DNA of 64,000 nucleotides from positions 2,542,001 through 2,606,000 of the forward strand of contig CAWFTN010000001.1 in assembly GCA_963818925.1 (NCBI GenBank). Direction: 5' to 3'. The notes beneath the pieces were generated by a model that worked only from the letters and a program-made list of their open reading frames with translations, made no database searches and was not told the DNA's origin. Made by a program: the position numbers and the translations under genes. This document shows, piece after piece, positions 34,187 to 43,267 of this stretch (the stretch's first letter is position 1; each line of letters starts with the position of its first letter). The stretch is from JAMXLG01 sp963818925. GTDB lineage: Bacteria > Vulcanimicrobiota > Vulcanimicrobiia > Vulcanimicrobiales > Vulcanimicrobiaceae.

Positions 34187-34729
34187 TCAGCGTTCGTTAC
34201 GAGCGCGGGCGATCCGCCGATCGCAGGTCTCACAGAAGTGAGACATCTTGTTGTCCGTTTCGAAGATCGAATTGGAATAGTACATCGCGCAACGCGCGTT
34301 GTAGCAGTGCTTCAATCCGAACGCGTGCCCGAGTTCATGAACGCACTCTTTGAGCGTTCGCTGGAAGAGCAGATTCGTGTCCGGCTCTTCGCCGTAGTAT
34401 TCCGAACGCAGCCGGTTCAGCGACACTGCCGCGATCGCTTGCGTTTCATCCGCATCGCCGTAAATGAATCGATGTGACGTTTTGTACAGATCGAAGTCGG
34501 TCAGCGAGAGCAGGATTGCGCCGCCTTCCGGATGCGCGCGCCGCACGCGCGTGAAGAGCGTCGAAAGAAAGAGTTGCTGCCGCGTCGCGTTGAGCGCGGT
34601 TCGCGGAACCGCGAGCGCTCGTTCGATATCGACGGTACACAAGAAGCGTTCCTCGAGACACGGTCCAAGACGATCGAGAAAAGTGCCGTCTACGGTATTG
34701 ATCGGAACGATGCGAATGCGGGATTCCAT
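34187..34729 (-). CDS. Archaemetzincin-type zinc metalloprotease
   Basis: A 180-residue protease. The motif HELGHAFGLKHC, then C-x-M, and after about 17 residues HFCETC, is the archaemetzincin signature HEXXHXXGX3CX4CXMX17CXXC with a second, cysteine-bound zinc. The catalytic Glu and three His are intact. The ATG at 34729 starts with MESRIRIVPINTVDG, the family N-terminus; the open frame upstream is unrelated and overlaps acpS. The family is common in archaea and animals and sparse in bacteria. Substrate and role unknown. Divergent from acpS with 63 bases between. Confidence 0.88.
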   Translation of the reverse strand: MESRIRIVPINTVDGTFLDRLGPCLEERFLCTVDIERALAVPRTALNATRQQLFLSTLFTRVRRAHPEGGAILLSLTDFDLYKTSHRFIYGDADETQAIAAVSLNRLRSEYYGEEPDTNLLFQRTLKECVHELGHAFGLKHCYNARCAMYYSNSIFETDNKMSHFCETCDRRIARARNER

Positions 34730-34792
34730 CTCGGGCGCAGACCTTCGACGCGTCGAGCCGGAAAACTCCTCGAACGGTGCGAAGGGCGAGGA

Positions 34793-35155
34793 ATGATCGT
34801 AGGCATCGGCATCGACCTCGCTGAGGTCGAACGCTATCGATTCGACGAACGGCACCTGGCGTGGTTCGCGCGCAAAATTTACACGGAAGAAGAAATGACG
34901 TACGCGATGCGCAAGCGTCACTGGCCCGAACGCCTCGCCGGGTTCTTCGCAGCGAAGGAAGCAACGCGCAAAGCATTCGGTCATGCGATTCCGTGGCGCC
35001 TCGTCGGCGTATCGCACGAGCGCAGCGGGAAGCCGATCATCCGGCTCTACGGCGAAGCCGAGCGTCTCGCGCCCGCGCGTTCCGTGCGCGCGATCCATCT
35101 TACTATCACGCACTCAGCAACCACGGCCGCCGCGGTCGTGGTACTCGAATCATGA
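34793..35155 (+). CDS. acpS: Holo-[acyl-carrier-protein] synthase
   Basis: A 120-residue phosphopantetheinyl transferase that moves 4'-phosphopantetheine from CoA to ACP in fatty-acid synthesis. The typical start is MIVGIGIDLAEVERYR with the Mg-binding aspartate, followed by FTEEEM-type YTEEEM, then ERLAGFFAAKEATRKAFG with the second acidic ligand, and the HLTITHSATTAAAVVV end. RBS GCGAGG lies just before the ATG. Its stop overlaps the nnr ATG by 4 bases. Confidence 0.95.
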   Translation: MIVGIGIDLAEVERYRFDERHLAWFARKIYTEEEMTYAMRKRHWPERLAGFFAAKEATRKAFGHAIPWRLVGVSHERSGKPIIRLYGEAERLAPARSVRAIHLTITHSATTAAAVVVLES

Positions 35156-36678
35156 CTTACGTGCTTACGTCCGCGGAAATGCGCGCGGCAGACGCGCAAG
35201 CCGCTGCGGCTAGCAACGACGTCGCGCTGATGCGCGCTGCAGGAAAGCGAATCGCCGAAGCAATCACACAGCGGTTTCCCGCCGGCGGCCGCATCGTCGC
35301 GTTTGCGGGGCCGGGAAACAACGGTGGCGACGCATTTGCCGCGCTCGCGGAATTACCGGCGTCGTACGAACGGATCGCCTACTCGGCCGGCGGCGGCAAC
35401 GCGTCGGCTGCGCGAACCGATGCGCAGACGCGCGCGCACGCTGCGGGAGTCGATGAACGTTCCCTTCCTTCTGATGGTGACGGCGCGCGGGCGGCGTTGA
35501 GCGGCGCGGCGATCGCACTCGACGGACTCTTCGGCACGGGCGCCCGCCTGCCGATCGGTGAAGCGTTTCGCGCTGCCGCGCGCGCGCTCGATCGCGAACG
35601 GCTTCCGGTGCTCGCCATCGACATTCCGAGCGGCATCGATAGTGATACGGGCGCGCGCAGCGACGATGCCGTCCGGGCGACGATGACCGTTACGCTTGCC
35701 GCGCTGAAACCGGGACTGCTGCTCGAACCCGGGCGCGAATGCGCCGGAGAGGTGTGGATCGGCGACATCGGCATTCCGCCGGACATGTTGTCGGCGCATG
35801 CAAAGACGTTTGCCGCGCTCGATGTCAACGCGTTCCTCGCGTTGCTCCCGCGTCGTAAAGCCGACACCGATAAACGAAGTGCCGGCGCGCCGCTGATCGT
35901 CGCGGGATCGGAGCAATTTCCCGGCGCAGCGGTGTTGTGCGCACTCGGTGCGGCACGCGCCGGTGCGGGATATGTGACCGTCGCGACCACGCGCAACGCA
36001 GCGCCCGTTCTTCGCGCGCACCTCGTCGAGCAGGTCGTCGTCACGTTTGCCGATACGTCGGCTGCCGAGGCGGCCACGGATCTTGCCGACGTCGCAACGC
36101 GTAACACCGCAATCGCAATCGGACCCGGCCTCGGTCTCGACGACTGGACCGGACAGATGGTTCGCTCGCTCGTCGAGCGCGTGTCGTTACCGATCGTGCT
36201 CGATGCGAGCGCGCTGTTTCATTTCAGCAAGCGTCTCGATCTCTTGCGCGACAAGCATTGCGTCGTCACGCCGCATGCGGGTGAATTTGCGCGCTTGTCG
36301 GGAAAAGGAACGATCCGCGCGGGCGAGCGCGTGGAACGCATCCGTGAATTCGTCGATCGCACCGGCGTCGCCACCCTGCTCAAAGGCAGCGACACACTGA
36401 TCTATGACGGATCGGTCGTTCACATCAATCCGACGGGAACGAGCGCGCTTGCGACGGCGGGTACGGGCGACGTGCTGACCGGTATCATCGCAACGCTGCT
36501 CTCGCAAGGATTACCGGTCGCCGATGCGGCGTGCGCGGGCGCCTACTGGCATGGTCTTGCGGGGCGATATGCGGCGCGCGAACGCAAAGTGGGCGTTATT
36601 GCGGGCGACATTGCGCGCGATCTTGCCGCAGCACTTCCGGAACGCAGACCGCCGGAAGTATTGTCACGCTACATGTGA
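35152..36678 (+). CDS. nnr: Bifunctional NAD(P)H-hydrate repair enzyme Nnr
   Basis: A 508-residue fusion. The N-terminal epimerase (YjeF_N, about 1-215) includes FAGPGNNGGDAFAALAEL and LDGLFGTGA plus VLAIDIPSGIDSDTGA. The C-terminal dehydratase (ribokinase-like, about 225-505) includes GSEQFPGAAVLCALGAAR, VVTPHAGEFARL and NPTGTSALATAGTGDVLTGI. It repairs hydrated NADH/NADPH using ATP or ADP. The ATG at 35152 is 4-base coupled (ATGA) to acpS, a common pairing in bacteria. Its 3' end overlaps a convergent hypothetical gene by 15 bases. Confidence 0.95.
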   Translation: MTYVLTSAEMRAADAQAAAASNDVALMRAAGKRIAEAITQRFPAGGRIVAFAGPGNNGGDAFAALAELPASYERIAYSAGGGNASAARTDAQTRAHAAGVDERSLPSDGDGARAALSGAAIALDGLFGTGARLPIGEAFRAAARALDRERLPVLAIDIPSGIDSDTGARSDDAVRATMTVTLAALKPGLLLEPGRECAGEVWIGDIGIPPDMLSAHAKTFAALDVNAFLALLPRRKADTDKRSAGAPLIVAGSEQFPGAAVLCALGAARAGAGYVTVATTRNAAPVLRAHLVEQVVVTFADTSAAEAATDLADVATRNTAIAIGPGLGLDDWTGQMVRSLVERVSLPIVLDASALFHFSKRLDLLRDKHCVVTPHAGEFARLSGKGTIRAGERVERIREFVDRTGVATLLKGSDTLIYDGSVVHINPTGTSALATAGTGDVLTGIIATLLSQGLPVADAACAGAYWHGLAGRYAARERKVGVIAGDIARDLAAALPERRPPEVLSRYM

Positions 36679-37149
36679 GAGCATCGAGAGCAGACGCTCT
36701 TCGACGCGAATCCGTTTCATGAGCGCAGTCACGAGCGTTTCCAAATCATCGCGAAATTCCGGCGAACGCAGACGCTCTTCGGACGCGTTCCGCCAGCGAC
36801 GCGAAAACAACTCGAACGAATCCGGAAACGGCTGCTGATCGGCTAAAACGCGTTCGGCGATTCGCCGGACCGAATCACTTGGATGATGTAAGAAGAGCCG
36901 GTAGCCGACTGTGAAATCGGTCCGCACGTGAACGTCGACGGCATCGACGAACCGGCAAAACGGAATGTAGACGAGCGTTCCTTCTTGATCGAACGCACGA
37001 AACAACGCCGCGGCTTCTTCTTGAAGCCGTGCGTGCAATCGCGGGAGGTCCGATAAAGCGTGACCCACTTCTACTCCATCCCCCGTAGCAGCGGCGAGGA
37101 AGCAGACTTGCGCCAAGCAGGCAGGCTCATCCTGCCTTGTTCGGTTCAA
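36664..37149 (-). CDS. Hypothetical protein following ligA
   Basis: A 161-residue, mostly helical protein with no recognised domain. Segments include LVYIPFCRFVDAVDVHVRTDFTVGYRLFLHH and a charged helical end. The TTG at 37149 overlaps the ligA stop (TTGA), indicating coupling; a GTG 27 codons further in is an alternative start that would remove the odd N-terminus. It is probably co-transcribed with ligA. Role unknown. Confidence 0.55.
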   Translation of the reverse strand: MNRTRQDEPACLAQVCFLAAATGDGVEVGHALSDLPRLHARLQEEAAALFRAFDQEGTLVYIPFCRFVDAVDVHVRTDFTVGYRLFLHHPSDSVRRIAERVLADQQPFPDSFELFSRRWRNASEERLRSPEFRDDLETLVTALMKRIRVEERLLSMLSHVA

Positions 37150-39134
37150 ATTAACGACCGTAGTCCGTCTTCGTCAAGGATCGTGACGCCGAGCTGCTCT
37201 GCCTTCGTGAGCTTGCTACCCGCGGCGTCGCCGGCAACGACGTAGTCCGTCTTTTTACTGACGGAGCCGGTGACTTTGCCGCCCGCGCCTTCGATGAGGG
37301 CCGAAGCCTCCTCGCGGGTCATTGTCGGAAGGGTGCCGGTGAGCACAAACGTCTTGCCGCTCAACGGCCCGTCAGCGGCACGGCGGGGCCCGGTCGATTC
37401 GACCAGGACCCCGCTCTTGCGCAGGCGCTCGATCATCGCGCGGTTTGCCGGCTGTTCGAAGAAGAGCCGCGCGCTGCTCGCGACTTCGGGTCCGATGCCT
37501 TCGCTCTGTTGGAGATCGTCGGCGCTCGCGGCTTCGAGCGCGTCGATCGTTCCGAAATCCGCGGCCAGGATCGCCGCGGTCTGCTCGCCGACGAAACGGA
37601 TGCCGAGGCCCGTCAAAACGCGGGAGAGTCCGCGCGACTTCGAACCTTCGATTGCCGCAAGCAGTTTCGTGATGCTCTTCTCGCCCATGCGCGGCACGCG
37701 TTCGAGTTTCTTGGCGTCGAGCGCGTAGATGTCGGAGATGTCGCGAACGAGTTCGAGGCTCGTCAGTTGCTCGGCCATGACGTCGCCGAGCCCCTCAATG
37801 TCCATCGCGCCGCGCGACGCGAAGTGGCGCACGCGCTCGACGACTTGCGCGGGACACGCGGCATTCGTGCAGCGCGACATCGCTTCACCTTCGGGATGAT
37901 CGACGGCGGAGCCGCACACCGGACAGGTGTCGGGCATGCGAAAGCGTTTCTCTTTGCCCGAGCGTTCGGGGAGAATCGGTCCAACGACACGCGGGATCAC
38001 GTCACCTGCGCGCGTGACGAGGACGGTGTCGCCGATGCGGATGTCGTTGCTCTCGATATAGTCTTGATTGTGCAGCGTCGCGTTTCGAACGGTAACGCCG
38101 CCGATCTGCACGGGTTCCAGTACCGCGTTCGGGTTGAGCGTCCCCGTGCGGCCAACGGTGATCGCGATATCGACGAGCTTGGTCCGCGCTTCGCGCGGTT
38201 TGAACTTGAATGCGGTCGCCCAGCGCGGATCGCGCGCAACGGCGCCTAAGCGCTGCTGCGTCGCGAGGTCGTCGACTTTCACGACGACACCGTCGATTTC
38301 GTAGTCGAGTTCGTCGCGCCGTTCTTCCCACCGGCGGCAGTACGCGATGACGTCATCGATCGTCGCCGCGGTTTCGATGTGGTCGTTGATGCGAAAGCCA
38401 AGGCGGTGGAGCAACTCCAGCGCTTGCGATTGCGTCTTGACGCCTTTGCCGTCTTCAGCGATAGCGTAGGCAAAAAACGACAGCCGCCGCTGCGCGGTGA
38501 GCTTCGGATCCAATTGACGAACGCCGCCCGACGCAGCATTGCGCGGATTCGCGAATACCGCTTGTCCTTCACGTTCCCGCTTTGCGTTGAGTCTTTCGAA
38601 GTCGCCTTTTCGGAGATAGACTTCGCCGCGCACTTCGATGAACGGCGGCGCGGGATCACGGAGCTTCAGCGGAATCGTATGGACGGTGCGAAGATTCGGT
38701 GTAACCTCTTCGCCGACCATTCCGTCGCCGCGCGTGCCGCCGCGTTCCAGCGCGCCGTCGCGATAGTCGAGCGCGATTGCTAGGCCGTCGATCTTCAACT
38801 CGCAGACGTAGCTGACGGAACCGCCCGCGAGTTTGCGTACGCGCTCGTCGAACGCGCGCAACTCGTCTTCGTCGAACGCATTCGCGAGGCTCAACATAGG
38901 GCGCGCATGACGGTACGGAGCAAATCGCTCCGACGCGGGCGCGCCGATACGCTGCGTCGGAGAATCGGGCGTGCGCAGCTTCGGATGCTTTGTTTCGAGA
39001 TCGATCAGCTCGCGAAGGAGTGCATCGAACTCCGCGTCCGTAATTGCGGGATCGTCGAGCACATAATACCGGTAATTCGCCTCGCCGATCTGCGCGCGCA
39101 ATTCCTCCGCCCGCGCCTCAACGCTCTGTGTCAT
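37146..39134 (-). CDS. ligA: NAD-dependent DNA ligase
   Basis: A 662-residue LigA, full length. It seals nicks in replication and repair using NAD. Order of domains: Ia (RYYVLDDPAITDAEFDALL), adenylation with the lysine in CELKIDGLAIALDYRDG near residue 115, OB fold, four-cysteine zinc finger (CPVCGSAVDHPEGEAMSRCTNAACPAQ), helix-hairpin-helix repeats (GLGIRFVGEQTAAIL), and a C-terminal BRCT (SGKTFVLTGTLPTM). The ATG lies within a half copy of the scattered repeat and has no clear Shine-Dalgarno site. Confidence 0.97.
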   Translation of the reverse strand: MTQSVEARAEELRAQIGEANYRYYVLDDPAITDAEFDALLRELIDLETKHPKLRTPDSPTQRIGAPASERFAPYRHARPMLSLANAFDEDELRAFDERVRKLAGGSVSYVCELKIDGLAIALDYRDGALERGGTRGDGMVGEEVTPNLRTVHTIPLKLRDPAPPFIEVRGEVYLRKGDFERLNAKREREGQAVFANPRNAASGGVRQLDPKLTAQRRLSFFAYAIAEDGKGVKTQSQALELLHRLGFRINDHIETAATIDDVIAYCRRWEERRDELDYEIDGVVVKVDDLATQQRLGAVARDPRWATAFKFKPREARTKLVDIAITVGRTGTLNPNAVLEPVQIGGVTVRNATLHNQDYIESNDIRIGDTVLVTRAGDVIPRVVGPILPERSGKEKRFRMPDTCPVCGSAVDHPEGEAMSRCTNAACPAQVVERVRHFASRGAMDIEGLGDVMAEQLTSLELVRDISDIYALDAKKLERVPRMGEKSITKLLAAIEGSKSRGLSRVLTGLGIRFVGEQTAAILAADFGTIDALEAASADDLQQSEGIGPEVASSARLFFEQPANRAMIERLRKSGVLVESTGPRRAADGPLSGKTFVLTGTLPTMTREEASALIEGAGGKVTGSVSKKTDYVVAGDAAGSKLTKAEQLGVTILDEDGLRSLI

Positions 39135-39152
39135 TCTGAGCTATGTCGAAGG
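39128..39152. repeat. Half copy of the intergenic repeat at the ligA start
   Basis: TGTCATTCTGAGCTATGTCGAAGGG resembles one arm of the 29103-29203 repeat. Its TCAT provides the ATG of ligA and it also encodes the last residues and stop of the upstream VOC gene. Confidence 0.55.
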
Positions 39153-39503
39153 GCGACGTGGCGTTCCAATTTGAATCGGATACCCGTCGGGGTCGGAGAT
39201 GATCGCGACGCGACCGAACGACTCGTCGTAGGGATACTGCAGAATCGGCACGCTCATCGACACGCAGTCCGCGACGAACTTATCGACGTTTTCAACGCTG
39301 AAACCCAATTGCAGCGAACCGGGACGCACGGCGAGCAACTCCGTACGCGGATGCAAGCCGAACGTAACACCGGAGCAGAGTTCGAATTCCACCCAATGCG
39401 GCGTCTGGTCGTCGACGAGTTTCATCCCTAGAACGCGCCGGTAGAAATCGCGCGAGCGATCCAGATCCGAGCAGACGAGCATCGCAATCGAGAACTTTGT
39501 CAT
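39141..39503 (-). CDS. VOC superfamily protein between uvrA and ligA
   Basis: A 120-residue VOC protein. The first module is SIAMLVCSDLDRSRDFYRRVLGMKLVDDQTPHWVEFEL and the second LQLGFSVENVDKFVADC to VAIISDPDGYPIQIGTP, with the usual closing glutamine in place of glutamate. Such glyoxalase-like proteins are small-molecule enzymes or binders; none is tied to DNA repair by known function. Its stop codon is 6 bases from the ligA ATG. Confidence 0.85.
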   Translation of the reverse strand: MTKFSIAMLVCSDLDRSRDFYRRVLGMKLVDDQTPHWVEFELCSGVTFGLHPRTELLAVRPGSLQLGFSVENVDKFVADCVSMSVPILQYPYDESFGRVAIISDPDGYPIQIGTPRRPST

Positions 39504-39535
39504 ACCACAGTGTCACTGTAAGACGGGCAAAACGA

Positions 39536-42490
39536 TTATGCCTCTACCGCGACGCGGTCGCCCTTCGCGAGGTCATCGAGTGCGGCGAGGTTCTCGCGTT
39601 CCAGGCGTTCGAGTGCGGCGGCGTCGACGATGCGGTGGCCGTGCGCGCGTTCGTCGGCGAGTACGGGAACGAGATACGCCCCAGTATACGATGCGGCATT
39701 CTTCGCAAGTTCTTCCGGCGTGCCGGTGCCGACAATCGTACCGCCGCGGTCGCCGCCTTCGGGACCGAGGTCGATCAGATAATCCGCCGTCTTGATCACG
39801 TCGAGATTGTGCTCGATGACGAGCACCGAGTTTCCCGTCTCCACCAGACGCTCTAACACTTCGAGCAGCTTGTGGATGTCCGCGAAATGCAAACCTGTCG
39901 TCGGCTCGTCGAGTACGTAGAACGTACGTCCCGTCGAACGGCGCGACAGTTCGGTTGCGAGTTTCACGCGCTGCGCTTCACCGCCCGAGAGCGTCGTTGC
40001 CGGCTGGCCCATCTTGATATAGCCGAGGCCAACTTCGCAAATCGTCTTGAGCTTGTTATGGATACGCGGAATGTTCGCGAAGAGCTCCGCCGCTTCGTCG
40101 ACACGCATCTCCAGCACGTCGGCGATCGTCTTGCCCTTATACTTCACTTCCAGCGTCTGCGCGTTGTAGCGCTTGCCTTTGCAGACTTCGCACGGGACGT
40201 AGACGTCGGGCAAGAAGTGCATCTCGATTTTGATGATGCCGTCGCCTTGACACGACTCGCAGCGGCCGCCTTTGACGTTGAATGAAAAACGTCCGGGCGT
40301 ATAGCCGCGCATCTTCGCTTCGGGCACGAGCGAAAACAGCTCGCGAATTTGATCGAAGGCGCCGGTATACGTCGCGGGATTCGATCGAGGTGTACGTCCG
40401 ATCGGCGACTGGTCGATCACCACCATCTTGTCGAGCTGATCCGCCCCCTTGACCGTTCCGTACGTTCCGCCCGCGGGCTGACCGTGCAGATGCTGATTGA
40501 GCGCGCGCACCAATACCTGATTGACGAGTGTCGATTTCCCGCTGCCGCTCACACCCGTCACCGCGGTAAACGCGCCGATCGGGAATTTCACGTCGACGCC
40601 GCGCAGGTTATTCGCGGTGGCTTTCTTCACTTCGAGCCAGCCGCGCGCTTCCCGTCGCCGTTTCGGAATCGGAATGTACTTGCGGCCAGAAAGATATGCG
40701 CCGGTTTCGGAAATGGGATTGCGCAACACTTCGGCGAGCGTGCCGACGGTCAGCACTTCGCCGCCTTCCGCGCCCGCGCCCGGACCGATGTCGACGAGCA
40801 CGTCGGCCGTGCGCATCGTGTCCTCGTCGTGTTCGATGACGACGAGCGTGTTACCGAGATCGCGCAGGGTCTTCAGCGTCGCAAGCAGACGATCGTTGTC
40901 GCGTTGATGCAACCCGATCGATGGTTCGTCGAGAATATAGAGCACGCCGACGAGCGCGCTGCCGATTTGCGTCGCAAGACGAATGCGTTGCGATTCGCCG
41001 CCGGAGAGCGTCGTTGCGGACCGCGCGAGCGTAAGGTAATTGAGCCCGACGTTCGTAAGAAATCCGAGACGCGCGCGGATCTCTTTGACGATCTGATGCG
41101 CGATTTGCTCCTGCCGCTCGTTGAGTTGTAACTCGCGAAAAAACTTCTCGGCGTTTTCGATCGACAAGCGGGTGACTTGATCGATGTTGATGTCGCCGAC
41201 GGTAACCGCGAGCGCTTCAGGCTTCAGACGCGCGCCTTTGCAGGTCGGGCATGTCGAGGCCGACATGTACTTTTCGATGTCTTCCTTGACATAGTCGCTC
41301 GAGGTTTCGTTGTAGCGGCGCTGCAGGTTGTTGATGACGCCTTCGAACGACGACCGGTACTCCCATGTCTTGCCGGCCTTCGAGGTGAACGCGAAATCTT
41401 GCTCGCGATCCGTGCCGTAGAGCACGAGCTCGAGCACGTCGTCGGAGAAATTCTCGACGGGCGTCGTCATCTTGACGCGATACCGCTTCAGCACGCGTTC
41501 GAGCTGTTGCAGATAATACGGATTCATCGACGGGAAACGGCCGCTGCCGATGCTCTTGCTCCACGGAACGATTGCGCCGTCCTCGATCGATTTGGAGCGG
41601 TCCGGAATCACTTTCCACGGATCGATCTCGATCTTTTCACCCAGACCGCTGCATGCCGGGCACGCACCATACGGTGAGTTGAACGAGAAGAGACGCGGCG
41701 CCAGTTCTTCAAAAGAAATGCCGCAATAGACGCACGCGAATGCTTCGCTGTACGTCAATTCTTTCTGATCGGTGAGCACGGTCACGATACCGGTCGACAG
41801 ACGCAGCGTCGTTTCGATCGAATCGGTGAGGCGCTTGCGCACGTCGGGCTTCATGACCAGACGGTCGACAATCACCTCGATCGTATGCTTGCGCTTTTTG
41901 TCGAGAACGATTTTCTCGCGTAATTCTTTCGTCTCGCCGTCAACGCGAACGCGCGCGAAGCCCTCCTTCGCGATCTCCTCGAAGAGCTTCGTGTATTCGC
42001 CCTTGCGGCCGCGCACGAGCGGCGCGAGCAACTGCAAGCGCGTGCCTTCCGGAAGCTCCATGATCGAATCGACGATCTGCTCGCTCGACTGCGAGCTGAT
42101 CTCGCGCCCGCAGTTGTAACAATGCGGCGTGCCGATGCGCGCATAGAGCAGACGGAGATAGTCGTAGACTTCCGTGACCGTGCCGACCGTCGAACGCGGA
42201 TTGCGCGACGTCGATTTCTGGTCGATCGAAATGGCCGGCGAGAGTCCCTCGATGTAATCGACGTCGGGCTTTTCCATTTGCCCGAGGAACTGGCGCGCAT
42301 ACGACGAGAGCGACTCGACGTAGCGCCGCTGCCCTTCGGCATAGATGGTATCGAAAGCAAGGGACGATTTTCCGGAGCCGGAAAGCCCGGTGACGACGAT
42401 GAGGCGGTTGCGTGGCAGCGTAAGATCGATGTTCTTTAAGTTGTGCTCGCGCGCACCCTTAATAACGATCGAGTCGAGACCGGTTGTCAT
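39536..42490 (-). CDS. uvrA: Excinuclease ABC subunit A
   Basis: A 984-residue UvrA, slightly longer than the usual 940. Two ABC ATPase modules: Walker A GLSGSGKSSLAFDT near residue 31 and GVSGSGKSTLVNQV near 645, with signature LSGGESQRI and LSGGEAQRV. Zinc modules: CVYCGISFEELAPRLFSFNSPYGACPAC and a second, with CESCQGDGI and CEVCKGKRYN. UvrA dimers find bulky DNA lesions and load UvrB. The extra C-terminal 30 residues (ERAHGHRIVDAAALERLERENLAALDD) are not typical. Start ATG; no Shine-Dalgarno seen. Confidence 0.97.
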   Translation of the reverse strand: MTTGLDSIVIKGAREHNLKNIDLTLPRNRLIVVTGLSGSGKSSLAFDTIYAEGQRRYVESLSSYARQFLGQMEKPDVDYIEGLSPAISIDQKSTSRNPRSTVGTVTEVYDYLRLLYARIGTPHCYNCGREISSQSSEQIVDSIMELPEGTRLQLLAPLVRGRKGEYTKLFEEIAKEGFARVRVDGETKELREKIVLDKKRKHTIEVIVDRLVMKPDVRKRLTDSIETTLRLSTGIVTVLTDQKELTYSEAFACVYCGISFEELAPRLFSFNSPYGACPACSGLGEKIEIDPWKVIPDRSKSIEDGAIVPWSKSIGSGRFPSMNPYYLQQLERVLKRYRVKMTTPVENFSDDVLELVLYGTDREQDFAFTSKAGKTWEYRSSFEGVINNLQRRYNETSSDYVKEDIEKYMSASTCPTCKGARLKPEALAVTVGDINIDQVTRLSIENAEKFFRELQLNERQEQIAHQIVKEIRARLGFLTNVGLNYLTLARSATTLSGGESQRIRLATQIGSALVGVLYILDEPSIGLHQRDNDRLLATLKTLRDLGNTLVVIEHDEDTMRTADVLVDIGPGAGAEGGEVLTVGTLAEVLRNPISETGAYLSGRKYIPIPKRRREARGWLEVKKATANNLRGVDVKFPIGAFTAVTGVSGSGKSTLVNQVLVRALNQHLHGQPAGGTYGTVKGADQLDKMVVIDQSPIGRTPRSNPATYTGAFDQIRELFSLVPEAKMRGYTPGRFSFNVKGGRCESCQGDGIIKIEMHFLPDVYVPCEVCKGKRYNAQTLEVKYKGKTIADVLEMRVDEAAELFANIPRIHNKLKTICEVGLGYIKMGQPATTLSGGEAQRVKLATELSRRSTGRTFYVLDEPTTGLHFADIHKLLEVLERLVETGNSVLVIEHNLDVIKTADYLIDLGPEGGDRGGTIVGTGTPEELAKNAASYTGAYLVPVLADERAHGHRIVDAAALERLERENLAALDDLAKGDRVAVEA

Positions 42491-42535
42491 ACAGATATGT
42501 TTTAACCCACAAAGGCGGGTATTGGGATTCAGCGT

Positions 42536-43267
42536 TTAAGCCGTCGGCTGGTTGGTGAGCTTTAGATACTCTCCCGCCACGACGAGGGACGCGTACGCTA
42601 CGATGACTTGCTGAAGGACTCCCGCTACCAGCCACCCCGCAAAGGCGGAGACGTGCCCGATCAGGTCGCCGATCCAAGCGCCGGCGACTGAAATCACGGC
42701 GATAAGGATGACGACGCCGGCGGTCGGCCAAAAGTTGCGCATCGCGACGCGAGCAGATTCCGCGATGGCGTCGACCGCGCCGCGGCCGCCGATGATCACC
42801 GAGGCCATCGTATAGATGAAGAAAATGGCGTAGACAATCAGCGGAACCAAAAAGGTCACCGTCGAGAGGACGGCGGCGCACAAGCCGATGAGGAAGAGCA
42901 GCGCCGCGGCACAGAGGATCGGTCCGAACCGGTGGGTCATTGCATTCCATCCGTCGCGCAGCGTCGTGCGTCCGTGCTGCCATGCACCGCCCGCCATCCC
43001 GGTTACGTAGGCCATCTGCGCGAGCGCAAACGCGATCGTGATCACGACGAGTGCGATGGCGACGAGCGCGCGTGACGCGACGAGCGCATCTTGCGAACCG
43101 TTCCCGGTAATCGCATACGCGCCCAAAATGACGACGACGAAGACGAATTGCACGACGGCGGAGAGCACGGCCAATACCAGCCCGGGCAGTACCAGCACCC
43201 AATTGCGCGCGAGCAATTGCCACGCGTGAACGAACGTACTCTCTAAATCCCGTGCAGTCTGCGTCAT
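42536..43267 (-). CDS. Integral membrane protein, six hydrophobic segments
   Basis: A 243-residue protein with about six transmembrane helices (for example WVLVLPGLVLAVLSAVVQFV, LVAIALVVITIAFALAQMAYV, ILCAAALLFLIGLCAAVLST, FLVPLIVYAIFFIYTMASVII). Layout resembles the DUF975/glycerophosphodiester-phosphodiesterase membrane-domain type. No catalytic residues were identified. Its ATG overlaps the HAD gene stop by 4 bases. It probably acts as the last gene of the uvrB-to-HAD operon. Role unknown. Confidence 0.7.
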   Translation of the reverse strand: MTQTARDLESTFVHAWQLLARNWVLVLPGLVLAVLSAVVQFVFVVVILGAYAITGNGSQDALVASRALVAIALVVITIAFALAQMAYVTGMAGGAWQHGRTTLRDGWNAMTHRFGPILCAAALLFLIGLCAAVLSTVTFLVPLIVYAIFFIYTMASVIIGGRGAVDAIAESARVAMRNFWPTAGVVILIAVISVAGAWIGDLIGHVSAFAGWLVAGVLQQVIVAYASLVVAGEYLKLTNQPTA

